A stretch of 32,151 nt of DNA from Methanosarcinaceae archaeon. Lineage in GTDB: Archaea; Halobacteriota; Methanosarcinia; Methanosarcinales; Methanosarcinaceae. Shown in pieces: positions 6,820 through 14,621 of this stretch. Every line of letters starts with the position of its first letter. The stretch's first letter is position 1. Both the position numbers and the translations under genes were made by a program. Location of the stretch: assembly GCA_030611265.1 (NCBI GenBank), contig JAUWQD010000028.1, positions 1 to 32,151 on the forward strand. Direction: 5' to 3'. Below the pieces are notes generated by a model. The model did not search any database and had not been told where the DNA came from. It was given only the letters and a program-made list of their open reading frames with translations.

Positions 6820-7566
6820 TTAGTTTTGATTGATTTTTTTTATTTCACCTCTTTCAATAGAAACTAAATCAACATTCGGATTTATTTTCCCATCAGAGAA
6901 CGTAAAGTTAATTGTTGGATTTACAGTCCACGTAATCATTTTACTAAAATCAAGATAATGAATTATAATTATCAATTCGTTGTTTCCTTCCTTAAGATTC
7001 CTCATTAAGGCAACTTGTTTTATAGTTTGAAGCATGCCATCATCAGAAACATCGAAATCAGGAGATTCATCAAATATAATTTCAATAAATGTTGGTTGTC
7101 CTCTCTCAACAAATTTAAAGTTCTTAGGATATTGTGTAGCATTTGTTTCTATACGTGGGATCTCAGTTAACTCAATCGATTTTCCATTCAATATACAACG
7201 AGTTGACAAAATGAGGGCAGGATATCTTGCATAATACCCATTAATTAGAGGAATCCTTATAGATGATTTATTTAAATTGTTACTACTGCCATAATAATTA
7301 ACAGATTGGGGAGTACCTATTTGCAAATCAGATTCTTCGATAATATTTTGATGATTTAAAGTAATTAAAGAAATATTATTTGCGTCCTGAGCAATGGAAT
7401 TTGCATCATTTGCGACCGATATAGAATAAACAGAAAAAGCTACTGAAAGTAGAACGCCGATTACTGAAAGTAGAACGGCGGATAAAGCGAGATAATATTT
7501 TTTTCTGGTTAAACGTATTTCATCATTTTTCAGCTCATGATTTGTTTGAGATTTACTTTTTGACAT
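6820..7566 (-). CDS. Hypothetical single-pass membrane protein with exported domain
   Basis: This 248-residue protein has a polar, basic N-terminus (about 26 residues), one transmembrane segment (YYLALSAVLLSVIGVLLSVA) and a roughly 190-residue extracytoplasmic part. That part starts with an Asn/Ala-rich stalk (VANDANSIAQDANNIS) and is otherwise beta-rich with FIEIIFDESPDF and ELIIIIHYLDF. I do not recognise a domain. The membrane segment is partly coded by a 21-bp tandem duplication (7441-7461 and 7462-7482, about 18 of 21 identical), giving AVLLSVI then GVLLSVA. Only the topology can be read. Confidence 0.6.
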   Translation of the reverse strand: MSKSKSQTNHELKNDEIRLTRKKYYLALSAVLLSVIGVLLSVAFSVYSISVANDANSIAQDANNISLITLNHQNIIEESDLQIGTPQSVNYYGSSNNLNKSSIRIPLINGYYARYPALILSTRCILNGKSIELTEIPRIETNATQYPKNFKFVERGQPTFIEIIFDESPDFDVSDDGMLQTIKQVALMRNLKEGNNELIIIIHYLDFSKMITWTVNPTINFTFSDGKINPNVDLVSIERGEIKKINQN

Positions 7567-7854
7567 TGTACCATATTTTAAACTTTCTTATATTTATAGT
7601 AATAACAACAATCATTTCATAGTATGTCAGCTACCAATTATTCCTCATATAATATTCTATATTATCTACCATTTCAAAAGACATCCGACCTTCTTGTTAT
7701 TCTACGTTACCACAATATTCACCCCCCTTCCCCCAATCTCCTGCCGCCCGTACTCTGCACTTACCAAGTTCCTCCTCTATAGTGCTGCTTCCGTTGGTGG
7801 TGTGCTGAATGGATGGCGTGAGATGGTCATGGTATTAATATATAGTCAAACGTT

Positions 7855-7922
7855 GCGACGGCACACCCAATCGCAGCAGAGCTGCGGGGCATGACGTGCC
7901 GTCGCTTTACTGTTTAATTTTT
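7855..7922 (+). ncRNA. Candidate structured small RNA (nested hairpin with T-rich tail)
   Basis: GCGACGGCAC at 7855-7864 pairs perfectly with GTGCCGTCGC at 7896-7905. Inside, CGCAGC (7872-7877) pairs with GCTGCG (7881-7886) across an AGA loop. A TATA-like TTAATATATA lies just upstream (about 7834-7843) and a T-rich stretch (to 7922) follows. This is the layout of a short structured transcript, but the spacing from TATA box to stem is slightly short. It could instead be a decayed repeat. Confidence 0.3.
7866..7896 (+). repeat. GC hairpin repeat, copy 1
   Basis: The core CGCAGCAGAGCTGCGGGG, preceded by CCCAA and followed by CATGACG, recurs at 8051-8081 with three transitions in about 30 bases. 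Confidence 0.6.
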
Positions 7923-8050
7923 ACCTAAAATCCAAACGTTTCATTTATCTGCAACCTTCCTTTTACTAAACTCCCAAATAATATTCAGGTTTTAACTCGA
8001 TTATACACATTAATACACTCACGCTTAAAAAAGTCTAGAATACGGTTTGT

Positions 8051-8081
8051 CCCAACCGCAGCAGAGCTGCGGGGTATAACG
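8051..8081 (+). repeat. GC hairpin repeat, copy 2
   Basis: CCGCAGC (8056-8062) and GCTGCGG (8066-8072) form a 7-bp stem with an AGA loop. The flanks match copy 1, but the outer 10-bp stem of copy 1 is missing here. Confidence 0.6.
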
Positions 8082-8114
8082 ATTAAGATAAACTTACTAC
8101 TCACAAAAGTATTT

Positions 8115-8201
8115 GGTGCGGGAGGTGCGATTCGAACGCACGAACTCCTACGAGACTAGGCTCTGAACCTAGCGCCTTTGACCTGGCTGGGCAACTCCCG
8201 C
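8115..8201 (-). tRNA. tRNA-Leu (anticodon CAG), CCA encoded
   Basis: Read on the minus strand, the acceptor stem GCGGGAG pairs with CTCCCGC. The D arm has GCC/GGC, the anticodon stem is CTAGG/CCTAG with loop TTCAGAG (anticodon CAG), and a long variable arm of 14 bases marks a class II tRNA. The T arm is GTGCG-TTCGAAT-CGCAC. Discriminator A is at 8118 and an encoded CCA at 8115-8117. No intron is present. It lies alone between the hairpin repeats and R1 copy 3. Confidence 0.95.
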
Positions 8202-8257
8202 AGTACGATGCGTCCACATAGAGCGCTTTTTGTAGTTAAACCTTATCATCCTCTATG

Positions 8258-8440
8258 AAAAAGAAGTTTCTTTAACGTTGTTTGGGTACATCACTATTGA
8301 GGGATATATTGTCAAATATATGGAAATGCATTGCCAGAATAAATGGACAGGATGAACAGGATTGACAGGATACAAGTGGGCCGCCCCATCCTGTAAATCC
8401 TGTTCATCCCGTCAAATATTGATCTACTCAATATTGAAGA
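8258..8440 (+). repeat. Dispersed repeat R1, copy 3 (long form)
   Basis: It starts like copy 2 (TTTCTTTAAC, then TACATCACTATT and GGATATATTGTCAAA) and continues through GGACAGGATGAACAGGAT to a second half that aligns with the minus strand of 31231-31340. In one frame this second part reads GQDEQD, a stop, then TSGPPHPVNPVHPVKY, against GPDEQDTSGLPHFVNPIDPV in copy 4. It contains imperfect internal repeats of ACAGGAT. Point indels break the frame. Confidence 0.65.
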
Positions 8441-8471
8441 GATCAAAAAAAGATTAAATTGACAGCACCCC

Positions 8472-9377
8472 TCACGCCATCAACTTGAGCATAAGTGCCT
8501 TCTGCGCATGCATCCGGTTCTCTGCCTGTTCGAATACAACTGAATGAGGACCATCCAACACTTCCGCCGTGATCTCCTCGCCCCTGTGGGCAGGCAGGCA
8601 GTGCATCACGATGGCATCGTGTTTTGCGAGAGCCACAAGTTCGGAATTTATCTGGTAATTTGCCAGATCATGCATCCGTTTCTCAACCTCATCCTCATCG
8701 CCCATCGAAATCCACACATCCGTGTAAAAAACATCAGCATCCTTTGCAGCCTCTGCCGGATCATTGGTAATCGTAACATTTCCACCCATCGCTCTTGCCT
8801 GAGCCACAATATCCTCATCAGGTTCATACCCTTCCGGGCATGCAACTACAATATCCATACCAACGATCGCGCATCCGAGGATAGCGGAATTACAAACATT
8901 GTTCCCATCCCCGATCCATGCATACTTCAGACCAGCAAGTCGGTTCTTGTACTCCTGGATCGTAAGCAGATCCGCCAATATCTGGCACGGGTGCTCCTTA
9001 TCGGACAGCGCATTGATCACAGGAACAGTCGCATGTTTTGCAAGCTCCACAACCGTATCATGACTGTTCACCCTTGCAGTAATACCATGCACATATCCCG
9101 ACAGCACGCGCGCCGTATCTGCCACAGTCTCACCGCGCCCGATCTGGATATCCCTGTAATTCAGATAAAGCGCATGACCGCCAAGGTCAGCCATACCGGC
9201 CTCAAAAGATACCCGTGTGCGGGTGGATGATTTTTCAAATATCATTGCAAGGCTCTTATTCTTCAGAAGGTCTGTCACCTTACCACGAAGACGCTTTTCC
9301 TTCAGGTCCTCTGCCATATCGAGAAGTTCAATAATCTCCTCATTGGAGAGGTCAGCCATTGAGATCAGATGTTTCAT
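8472..9377 (-). CDS. argF: Ornithine carbamoyltransferase
   Basis: Transfers carbamoyl from carbamoyl phosphate to ornithine, giving citrulline, in cytoplasmic arginine synthesis. The 301-residue product carries the carbamoyl-phosphate motif [10 protein letters not shown], the HPCQ motif, the ornithine-side DVWISMGDE loop and the catalytic [12 protein letters not shown], all as in OTCases rather than aspartate or putrescine enzymes. I start at ATG 9377 ([11 protein letters not shown]) rather than the in-frame TTG three codons upstream, because family members begin there. The gene follows purD on the same strand, about 100 bases away, with a hairpin repeat in the gap that would lie in its 5' leader if co-transcribed. 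Confidence 0.95.
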   Translation of the reverse strand: MKHLISMADLSNEEIIELLDMAEDLKEKRLRGKVTDLLKNKSLAMIFEKSSTRTRVSFEAGMADLGGHALYLNYRDIQIGRGETVADTARVLSGYVHGITARVNSHDTVVELAKHATVPVINALSDKEHPCQILADLLTIQEYKNRLAGLKYAWIGDGNNVCNSAILGCAIVGMDIVVACPEGYEPDEDIVAQARAMGGNVTITNDPAEAAKDADVFYTDVWISMGDEDEVEKRMHDLANYQINSELVALAKHDAIVMHCLPAHRGEEITAEVLDGPHSVVFEQAENRMHAQKALMLKLMA

Positions 9378-9416
9378 ATCAATCAACTCAAATTGTCATA
9401 TTATTATAAATAAATA

Positions 9417-9449
9417 CAAGAAAATTCTCCCTTCGGTCGAATTTACTTG
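9417..9449 (-). repeat. Covarying hairpin repeat R2, copy A
   Basis: On the minus strand, outer stem CAAG:CTTG, inner stem AATTC:GAATT and apical pair CC:GG close a GAA loop, with GA/GA between inner stem and apex. The outer stem differs from the CGAG:CTCG of other copies by a compensated pair. It lies 30 bases after the purD stop and 40 bases before the argF start. The AT palindrome that accompanies other copies is not evident. Confidence 0.7.
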
Positions 9450-9478
9450 ATGCATACAATTTTACAAATTATATAGGA

Positions 9479-10783
9479 TCAAAACCCGCGAATCTCCTTC
9501 ATGTGATCGATCCTCTTCTGTACCACTGCCGCAGTACCGATATCACGTCTTGAATGTAAATCGCCTTTTATATTATCCAGTGCATTCTGCGCAATCGCTT
9601 CCGCATCAGCAATGGAGTCAGCCATACCGACAACAGCCACCGCTCTTGAGCCGGTGGTGTAAACCTTGCCATCCTTTTCATACACACTTGAATAGAACAA
9701 GATCGCATCCCCGATGTCGCCTGCGACCACTTCACTATCCTTTGTCGGATCGTCAGGATAACCGGCAGGAACCGCATATTTACACACCGTTGCCTTCTCA
9801 CTGAACTTGACATCCAGATCTGCCAGAGTACCGTCTGCAATCGCGGATATCACATCAACATAATCAGTTTCAAGAAGCGGCAATACATTCATGGCTTCAG
9901 GATCACCAAATCTGGCATTGAACTCGATCACTTTCGGCCCGTCTTTTGTTAGCATGAACTGACCGTACAGCGTTCCCTTGTACAGTTCATTTGTTTCATC
10001 ATACAATGCCCTGACTGTATCCTTCATGATCTGTTTTGCCTGTTCAACATCATCAGATACCAAGAACGGCAAAAGAGCACCCGTGTTAGTATACGAACCC
10101 ATACCACCGGTATTCGGACCAAGGTCGCCCTCAAACGCACGCTTATGATCCTGAACAGTTGGTGCAAAAGCAAGCGACTTACCGTCAACGAACGCTTGAA
10201 GCGTAAACTCTTCACCCACAAGGTTCTCTTCAATAACTACGCTGTCACCCTCCAAAAGACTGGCAGCATACGTTTTTGCAGCCTCGATGTCAGGAAGCTG
10301 GTCGCCCATGACCTTGACACCTTTTCCGCCTGTCAGACCTGCAGGCTTTACTGCCACATTTCCAACCTTGTCAATAAATGCATCCATTTCGCTCTTTTCT
10401 GTAAAAACACCAAAAATAGGGCATCCACCGATATTGTGCTTTTTCATGAAATTGCGAGCCCATGCCTTATCGAACTCGATCTGTGCGACCGCTTTTTTTG
10501 GACTAACCGCCCGGATGCCAGCATCTTCCAGGGCATCAGCAAGAGAAACTGCAAGCGGGGCTTCAGGTCCGACCACTGCAATTTCAATGTTCTTGGACTT
10601 TGCATAATCCACAACTTTTTCAACATCTGTCTCGCTCACAAGAAGAAAATCCTCGCATAATCCTGCTATACCGGGATTCTTCTTTGCCATCACTGCGAAC
10701 ATGGTCGGATTTTTATTGCTCCTTGCAATCGCTTCAGCGATTGCATGCTCTCTTCCTCCGCCACCAACAACTAAAATATTCAT
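9479..10783 (-). CDS. purD: Phosphoribosylamine-glycine ligase (GAR synthetase)
   Basis: Second step of purine synthesis: ATP-dependent joining of glycine to phosphoribosylamine. This 434-residue ATP-grasp enzyme shows [20 protein letters not shown] at the N-terminus, the ATP-grasp region [34 protein letters not shown], and [18 protein letters not shown] at the metal site. The length is normal. A GAGG ribosome site lies 8 bases before the ATG. It is co-oriented with pyrE upstream (164-base gap) and argF downstream. Confidence 0.96.
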   Translation of the reverse strand: MNILVVGGGGREHAIAEAIARSNKNPTMFAVMAKKNPGIAGLCEDFLLVSETDVEKVVDYAKSKNIEIAVVGPEAPLAVSLADALEDAGIRAVSPKKAVAQIEFDKAWARNFMKKHNIGGCPIFGVFTEKSEMDAFIDKVGNVAVKPAGLTGGKGVKVMGDQLPDIEAAKTYAASLLEGDSVVIEENLVGEEFTLQAFVDGKSLAFAPTVQDHKRAFEGDLGPNTGGMGSYTNTGALLPFLVSDDVEQAKQIMKDTVRALYDETNELYKGTLYGQFMLTKDGPKVIEFNARFGDPEAMNVLPLLETDYVDVISAIADGTLADLDVKFSEKATVCKYAVPAGYPDDPTKDSEVVAGDIGDAILFYSSVYEKDGKVYTTGSRAVAVVGMADSIADAEAIAQNALDNIKGDLHSRRDIGTAAVVQKRIDHMKEIRGF

Positions 10784-10947
10784 CTATTAAACCTCATTAA
10801 AATTTAAAAATGATTTCTTTGGATTTCTAAATAAAAGTTGAACCCATATTGAACATCGATTTTGCTAAATTATTATGTAACCACCAAAATTAGAATAGCA
10901 TCTGAATTTAATGTGGTAACATAAATATCTTACTATTTAAAGACACT

Positions 10948-11526
10948 TCAAGATTGATCCTGAACTACAAGGTCACTTGCCTTTACAAGAGGGATCAGGG
11001 CAACGCCAACCGAATCCAATCTCTCCCTCGCATTCTCCTCGCGATCAACCACAGTGATTACCGTATTAACAACCCCTCCGGCATCACGAACTGCGGATAT
11101 CCCGTCCAGCACCGAGCCGCCGCTTGTTGTGACATCTTCCATCAATACTACACGTGCACCGTTTGTCAAATCACCTACAAATCTTCCGCCTGTTCCGTAA
11201 TCCTTTACATCTTTCCGCACAAGCAAAAGCGGAAGTCCGGTCTCAAGAGAAACAGCTGTCGCGATCGGAACACCGCCAAGTGCAACACCGCCCACAATAT
11301 CAAGATCAATGTCACGAATCTTTCCGGCAGCCTGTTCTGCGATTATGCGAAGTGTAACAGGATCTGTGCTTGCTTTTTTAATATCGATATAGTACTTGCT
11401 TTTCTTTCCTGATGCAAGTGTAAAATCCCCGAACTTGACAGCGCCGCAATTTTTTAGCGCTGCAATAAGTTCTTCCTTTTTGTTATCTTTATCTTTACTT
11501 TTATCCTTATCTTCATCTACTGACAT
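10948..11526 (-). CDS. pyrE: Orotate phosphoribosyltransferase
   Basis: Forms orotidine monophosphate from orotate and PRPP in pyrimidine synthesis. The PRPP-binding signature VVLMEDVTTSGGSVLDGI is complete, and LASGKKSKYYIDIKKASTDP is typical of the archaeal enzyme. At 192 residues it is about 20 longer than usual because of a strongly charged N-terminus (MSVDEDKDKSKDKDNKKEE). The real start could be a later codon, but GTGGGAT sits well before this ATG and no internal ATG is better placed. It follows carS by 41 bases and is likely co-transcribed with it. Confidence 0.95.
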   Translation of the reverse strand: MSVDEDKDKSKDKDNKKEELIAALKNCGAVKFGDFTLASGKKSKYYIDIKKASTDPVTLRIIAEQAAGKIRDIDLDIVGGVALGGVPIATAVSLETGLPLLLVRKDVKDYGTGGRFVGDLTNGARVVLMEDVTTSGGSVLDGISAVRDAGGVVNTVITVVDREENARERLDSVGVALIPLVKASDLVVQDQS

Positions 11527-11567
11527 TGTTATATCCCACCATCATACCTTTTTTATGTAAACTTTGT

Positions 11568-12095
11568 TTACCATGGTTCTTTTTTGACACCAATGAAATA
11601 TCCGATGATATTTGTCACCAGATGCAGCACAGGGGTAATTACCAACACCGTCACTACGACCCAGAATGAAAACATTGCAGTGAACCATTCTGGTGATATT
11701 AGATATGTAAACAGCCACGCACCTAAAACAAAATCTAACTGGTCAATGACCGGAAGCGGAGCGCCGCGCTTCAAACCCAACCTGCGTTTAAAGAAACTCA
11801 TGAACATATCACCAAAAAGTGAACCGCATGAAAGTGCAAGTATCACAATAACCGAACCTGTGGTGGTTATGCCAAATGCCGGCAGAGTTACGCCAAAAAC
11901 CGCAAATCCACTCAAAGTTAGCCTCATCTGCAAAAGCCCGACTAACAGACCGCAGATAACACCTGCAAACAGTCCGCGATACGTTTTTCCATCACCTAAA
12001 ATCCTGCGACCATCCCTCATCGTCCGCCCACCGTCTATAGGTTTTCCACCACCGAATATGGCTGCGAGAGGGTTTGGGATATATGCCGGAAGCAT
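11568..12095 (-). CDS. carS: CDP-archaeol synthase
   Basis: Activates unsaturated archaeol phosphate with CTP in the membrane, before polar head groups are added. The 175 residues contain FGGGKPIDGGRTMRDGRRIL and GDGKTYRGLFAG, the DUF46/CarS hallmarks, plus KRRLGLKRGAPLPVIDQLDF and several membrane segments. The ATG at 12095 lies inside the expected first transmembrane segment. The frame stays open upstream to 12137 (TIELIIIAIWL directly before the Met) but has no ATG, GTG or TTG. Homologues begin with that segment, so translation may start at a rare codon such as ATC (12125) or ACG (12128). I keep the ATG as the conservative start. Confidence 0.9.
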   Translation of the reverse strand: MLPAYIPNPLAAIFGGGKPIDGGRTMRDGRRILGDGKTYRGLFAGVICGLLVGLLQMRLTLSGFAVFGVTLPAFGITTTGSVIVILALSCGSLFGDMFMSFFKRRLGLKRGAPLPVIDQLDFVLGAWLFTYLISPEWFTAMFSFWVVVTVLVITPVLHLVTNIIGYFIGVKKEPW

Positions 12096-12310
12096 TAACC
12101 AAATTGCAATAATTATAAGTTCGATCGTGTTATCAACTCAAAACTTTTTTGTTTAACATGTGTAGCATCCGTATTTAATATATCGAGACAAAAATGATGG
12201 TTTGCCCATACTCTGACAAAACCTTTATATTAGTATGGTATCTATACGGTGAGTGTATAATTGAATACAAATAAATCTCATTTTTAAAATAAATATTACA
12301 GGAATATAGT

Positions 12311-13390
12311 ATGACTGACATTGAAAAAATAGTTACACCAAAAAATACAATGCTGGCAACCGTGCTTACATTTGTATTACTGACGGTGTTACTTACAATA
12401 GGAATGTTGACACCTCTTGTTGCAAAACTCACAACAGGTGTGGAAATGGGTCTGGATGCCCAGTATTTTAACAATCGTTCGGCACTTCCGACCGCAGCGC
12501 TTGTAGTGTTTCTCACAACATGTTTGTTGATAGGATACTTCGACGCAAAAAAATCCGCAATAATTGCAGGTGCATCAATTGCATTATCAATCCTTTTTGC
12601 AATCGTATCGCCTTTTAACAACACCCCGATCGATATAACAGTTCCACTTGTGGCAATTGCACTTGCTGCAACACTGTATAAGATGTGGTGCTCTGTTGAC
12701 AAGCAGTCCACGTTCAAAACGATGCGCGGTGTAAGTGCACATATCATACATTTGGGCATATTGCTAATCCTTATCGGTGTCGTGGTCAGCACGAACACGA
12801 GAGTCGAAGAATCAAGCATACTTTCGATCAATACAGTAAGCACATTTACTGACCAGCATTACAGCATCAAGGTCACCAGCATGACATCCGGTTATGAAGG
12901 ATCGATGTTTCAAAACTATCCGGGTTCATCGTATGTGACAAACATCAACTTTGATGTGTATAAAAACAATAAATTCTTTGACAGCGGTCAGGTCAAGTAC
13001 ATCACTGACTTCAAATGGGGCCAGACATACACAACGACCTACATCAATAGGGGAGTGTATGAAGAACTTTTTGTCGCCCCAAGGGCTGTCGATGAAGCAA
13101 ATGGCAAAATCAACCTATATGTCAGGACTGTGCCTTTCATGACTGTATTATGGATCGGAATGTACTTGATGGCAATAGGCATTATTATTCTGGGTGTTAC
13201 TGAACACGTAAAAGCCGGCAGGAACATTACAATGGAATCAGATATTCCAAAGAAAAAGAAACCAAAACCATCCAAGAAAAAGATTCAAAAACAAAGATCA
13301 GAAGTGCCGATGTCAGATATCGAGAAGAAATATGAAGAAAAACTTGAGCGTGAACTGATGAAGCGAAAGAGTGAACGTGGTGAGAACTAA
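12311..13390 (+). CDS. ccmF: CcmF, C-terminal half (cytochrome c haem lyase)
   Basis: This 359-residue membrane protein corresponds to the C-terminal part of bacterial CcmF: IGMLTPLVAKLTTGVEMGLD then AQYFN, AHIIHLGILLILIGVV with a conserved His, a large extracytoplasmic domain (about 170-280), and a last membrane helix (TVLWIGMYLMAIGIIILGV). CcmF joins haem to apocytochrome CXXCH motifs on the outer face of the membrane. A highly basic cytoplasmic tail of about 60 residues, largely Lys/Glu/Arg, follows. TTTATATTA near 12222-12232 is a plausible TATA box. The gene lies 15 bases upstream of the N-terminal half, so the two halves are transcribed in inverted order. Confidence 0.85.
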   Translation: MTDIEKIVTPKNTMLATVLTFVLLTVLLTIGMLTPLVAKLTTGVEMGLDAQYFNNRSALPTAALVVFLTTCLLIGYFDAKKSAIIAGASIALSILFAIVSPFNNTPIDITVPLVAIALAATLYKMWCSVDKQSTFKTMRGVSAHIIHLGILLILIGVVVSTNTRVEESSILSINTVSTFTDQHYSIKVTSMTSGYEGSMFQNYPGSSYVTNINFDVYKNNKFFDSGQVKYITDFKWGQTYTTTYINRGVYEELFVAPRAVDEANGKINLYVRTVPFMTVLWIGMYLMAIGIIILGVTEHVKAGRNITMESDIPKKKKPKPSKKKIQKQRSEVPMSDIEKKYEEKLERELMKRKSERGEN

Positions 13391-13405
13391 GGAGAAGGTG
13401 ATGAT

Positions 13406-14473
13406 ATGAGCGTAAATTTAGGAATGATATCGATCTGGTTATCTCTTGTTCTTGGACTTGGAGCCACAATATATTCTATAATATCTTACTTTAATAGGGA
13501 TGAAACTGCAAAACAAATATCCCAAAAACTTGAAATTGCATGTGCAGGAGCAATCACATTTGCGATAGTATTGATGACATATTATTTGTTAAATGTCAAT
13601 GCAGCATACAATTACGTTTACCAGCACTCAAGTGCTGACCTTGCATTGGTTTACAAAATATCTGCCCTATGGGCAGGCCAGGAAGGTTCGTTCCTTTTGT
13701 GGACATGGTTCATACTGCTGATGCTGCTCTTTATGCAATACACAGGACACACCAAATATCTTGTTAATACAAAATTGATGGGCATGACTCGTTCCATTTC
13801 ACTGCTGATCGCATCTGTGTTCCTGTTGCTTTTGGTACTCAAGAATCCGTTCGCAGTGTACCATGCGATCCCTGGAGGAATGCTTGAATTAACCAACTGG
13901 GACGCTTTTGTAGTCCCATATGAGATACCATACGGACAGGGCATGAACCCATTGCTCAGGAATCCGTGGATGGCAATTCACCCACCGGTCCTGTTCCTTG
14001 GTTATGCAGCATTCACGATCCCATTTGCAGCAGCAATCGGAAATCTGATACTTGATGATAACAGATGGACAAAAATAGCAGCAGACTGGATGAGGATCTC
14101 ATGGTTATTCCTGACCCTCGGCATCGGTCTTGGTGGATACTGGGCATACGAGGTACTTGGATGGGGGGCATGGTACTGGACCTGGGATCCTGTTGAAACC
14201 TCATCATTCATTCCATGGGTTGCAGCAACGGCATACTTACATGCCCAAACACGTGCAAGTCATGGAGAATACAAATTCCTTGCACCAATGCTTGCAGTGG
14301 TCTCATTCATACTTGTCATATTTGCAACATTTGTGACAAGAAGCGGAATGTGGGCATCTGTACACTCGTGGCAGGACTTTACATTTGAAGCAATGGTCAT
14401 CGCTGTATTTCTTGCAACCCTTATTGTGTCAAGTACGGTTTTGCTGACAAAAAGATATCTTGCAGAAGAATAG
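13406..14473 (+). CDS. ccmF: CcmF, N-terminal half with the WWD haem-handling domain
   Basis: This 355-residue protein has about nine or ten membrane helices and carries the tryptophan-rich WWD segment GGYWAYEVLGWGAWYWTWDP, then VETSSFIPW. It is flanked by His residues in NPWMAIHPPVLFLGY and AYLHAQTRA that match the CcmF haem-coordinating positions. A strong GGAGAAGGTG ribosome site precedes the ATG. The product ends after LLTKRYLAEE, where full-length CcmF would continue into the other half. With the preceding gene it should rebuild one CcmF. No other ccm genes are in the window. A hairpin terminator follows. Confidence 0.87.
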   Translation: MSVNLGMISIWLSLVLGLGATIYSIISYFNRDETAKQISQKLEIACAGAITFAIVLMTYYLLNVNAAYNYVYQHSSADLALVYKISALWAGQEGSFLLWTWFILLMLLFMQYTGHTKYLVNTKLMGMTRSISLLIASVFLLLLVLKNPFAVYHAIPGGMLELTNWDAFVVPYEIPYGQGMNPLLRNPWMAIHPPVLFLGYAAFTIPFAAAIGNLILDDNRWTKIAADWMRISWLFLTLGIGLGGYWAYEVLGWGAWYWTWDPVETSSFIPWVAATAYLHAQTRASHGEYKFLAPMLAVVSFILVIFATFVTRSGMWASVHSWQDFTFEAMVIAVFLATLIVSSTVLLTKRYLAEE

Positions 14474-14491
14474 ATACTCCAAAATGATTCT

Positions 14492-14527
14492 TGGACTTGC
14501 ATAAACGCAAGTCCACCCATTTTTTAT
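14492..14527 (+). terminator. Hairpin plus T-run after ccmF
   Basis: TGGACTTGC (14492-14500) pairs with GCAAGTCCA (14507-14515) across a 6-base ATAAAC loop, followed by CCCATTTTTTATT. The stem is a perfect 9 bp placed 18 bases after the stop codon. Confidence 0.75.
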
Positions 14528-14621
14528 TGTATATATTTCATTTTATTTTATTTTCCTTAACACTAACCAGCCATTTCTCCTAAATAGATACATTTATTAG
14601 AAAACGTTTGATAGAACATTT

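Larger units (their letters stand above)
7567..8114. other. Non-coding region upstream of tRNA-Leu, with GC-rich hairpins
   Basis: About 550 bases without a convincing gene. Positions 7720-7830 are richer in GC than their surroundings and may be coding remains, but I cannot assign them. The notable content is the nested hairpin at 7855-7905 and a second copy of its core at 8051-8081. Confidence 0.5.

Noticed and set aside
7694-7894. Rightward 66-codon frame rich in Pro and Ser
   Set aside because: Its end runs into the nested hairpin, and neither strand gives a recognisable domain. At best coding remains.
8544-9230. Rightward 228-codon open frame
   Set aside because: Lies antisense over argF, with His/Arg-rich composition of a shadow frame. 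The argF motifs on the other strand are unambiguous.
12175-12843. Leftward 222-codon open frame
   Set aside because: Antisense to the ccmF C-terminal gene, low-complexity Ser/Thr/Ile content, no ribosome site.
12311-14473. Frameshifted single ccmF gene
   Set aside because: The halves are in reversed order and each has its own start and ribosome site, so a frameshift cannot explain the split.
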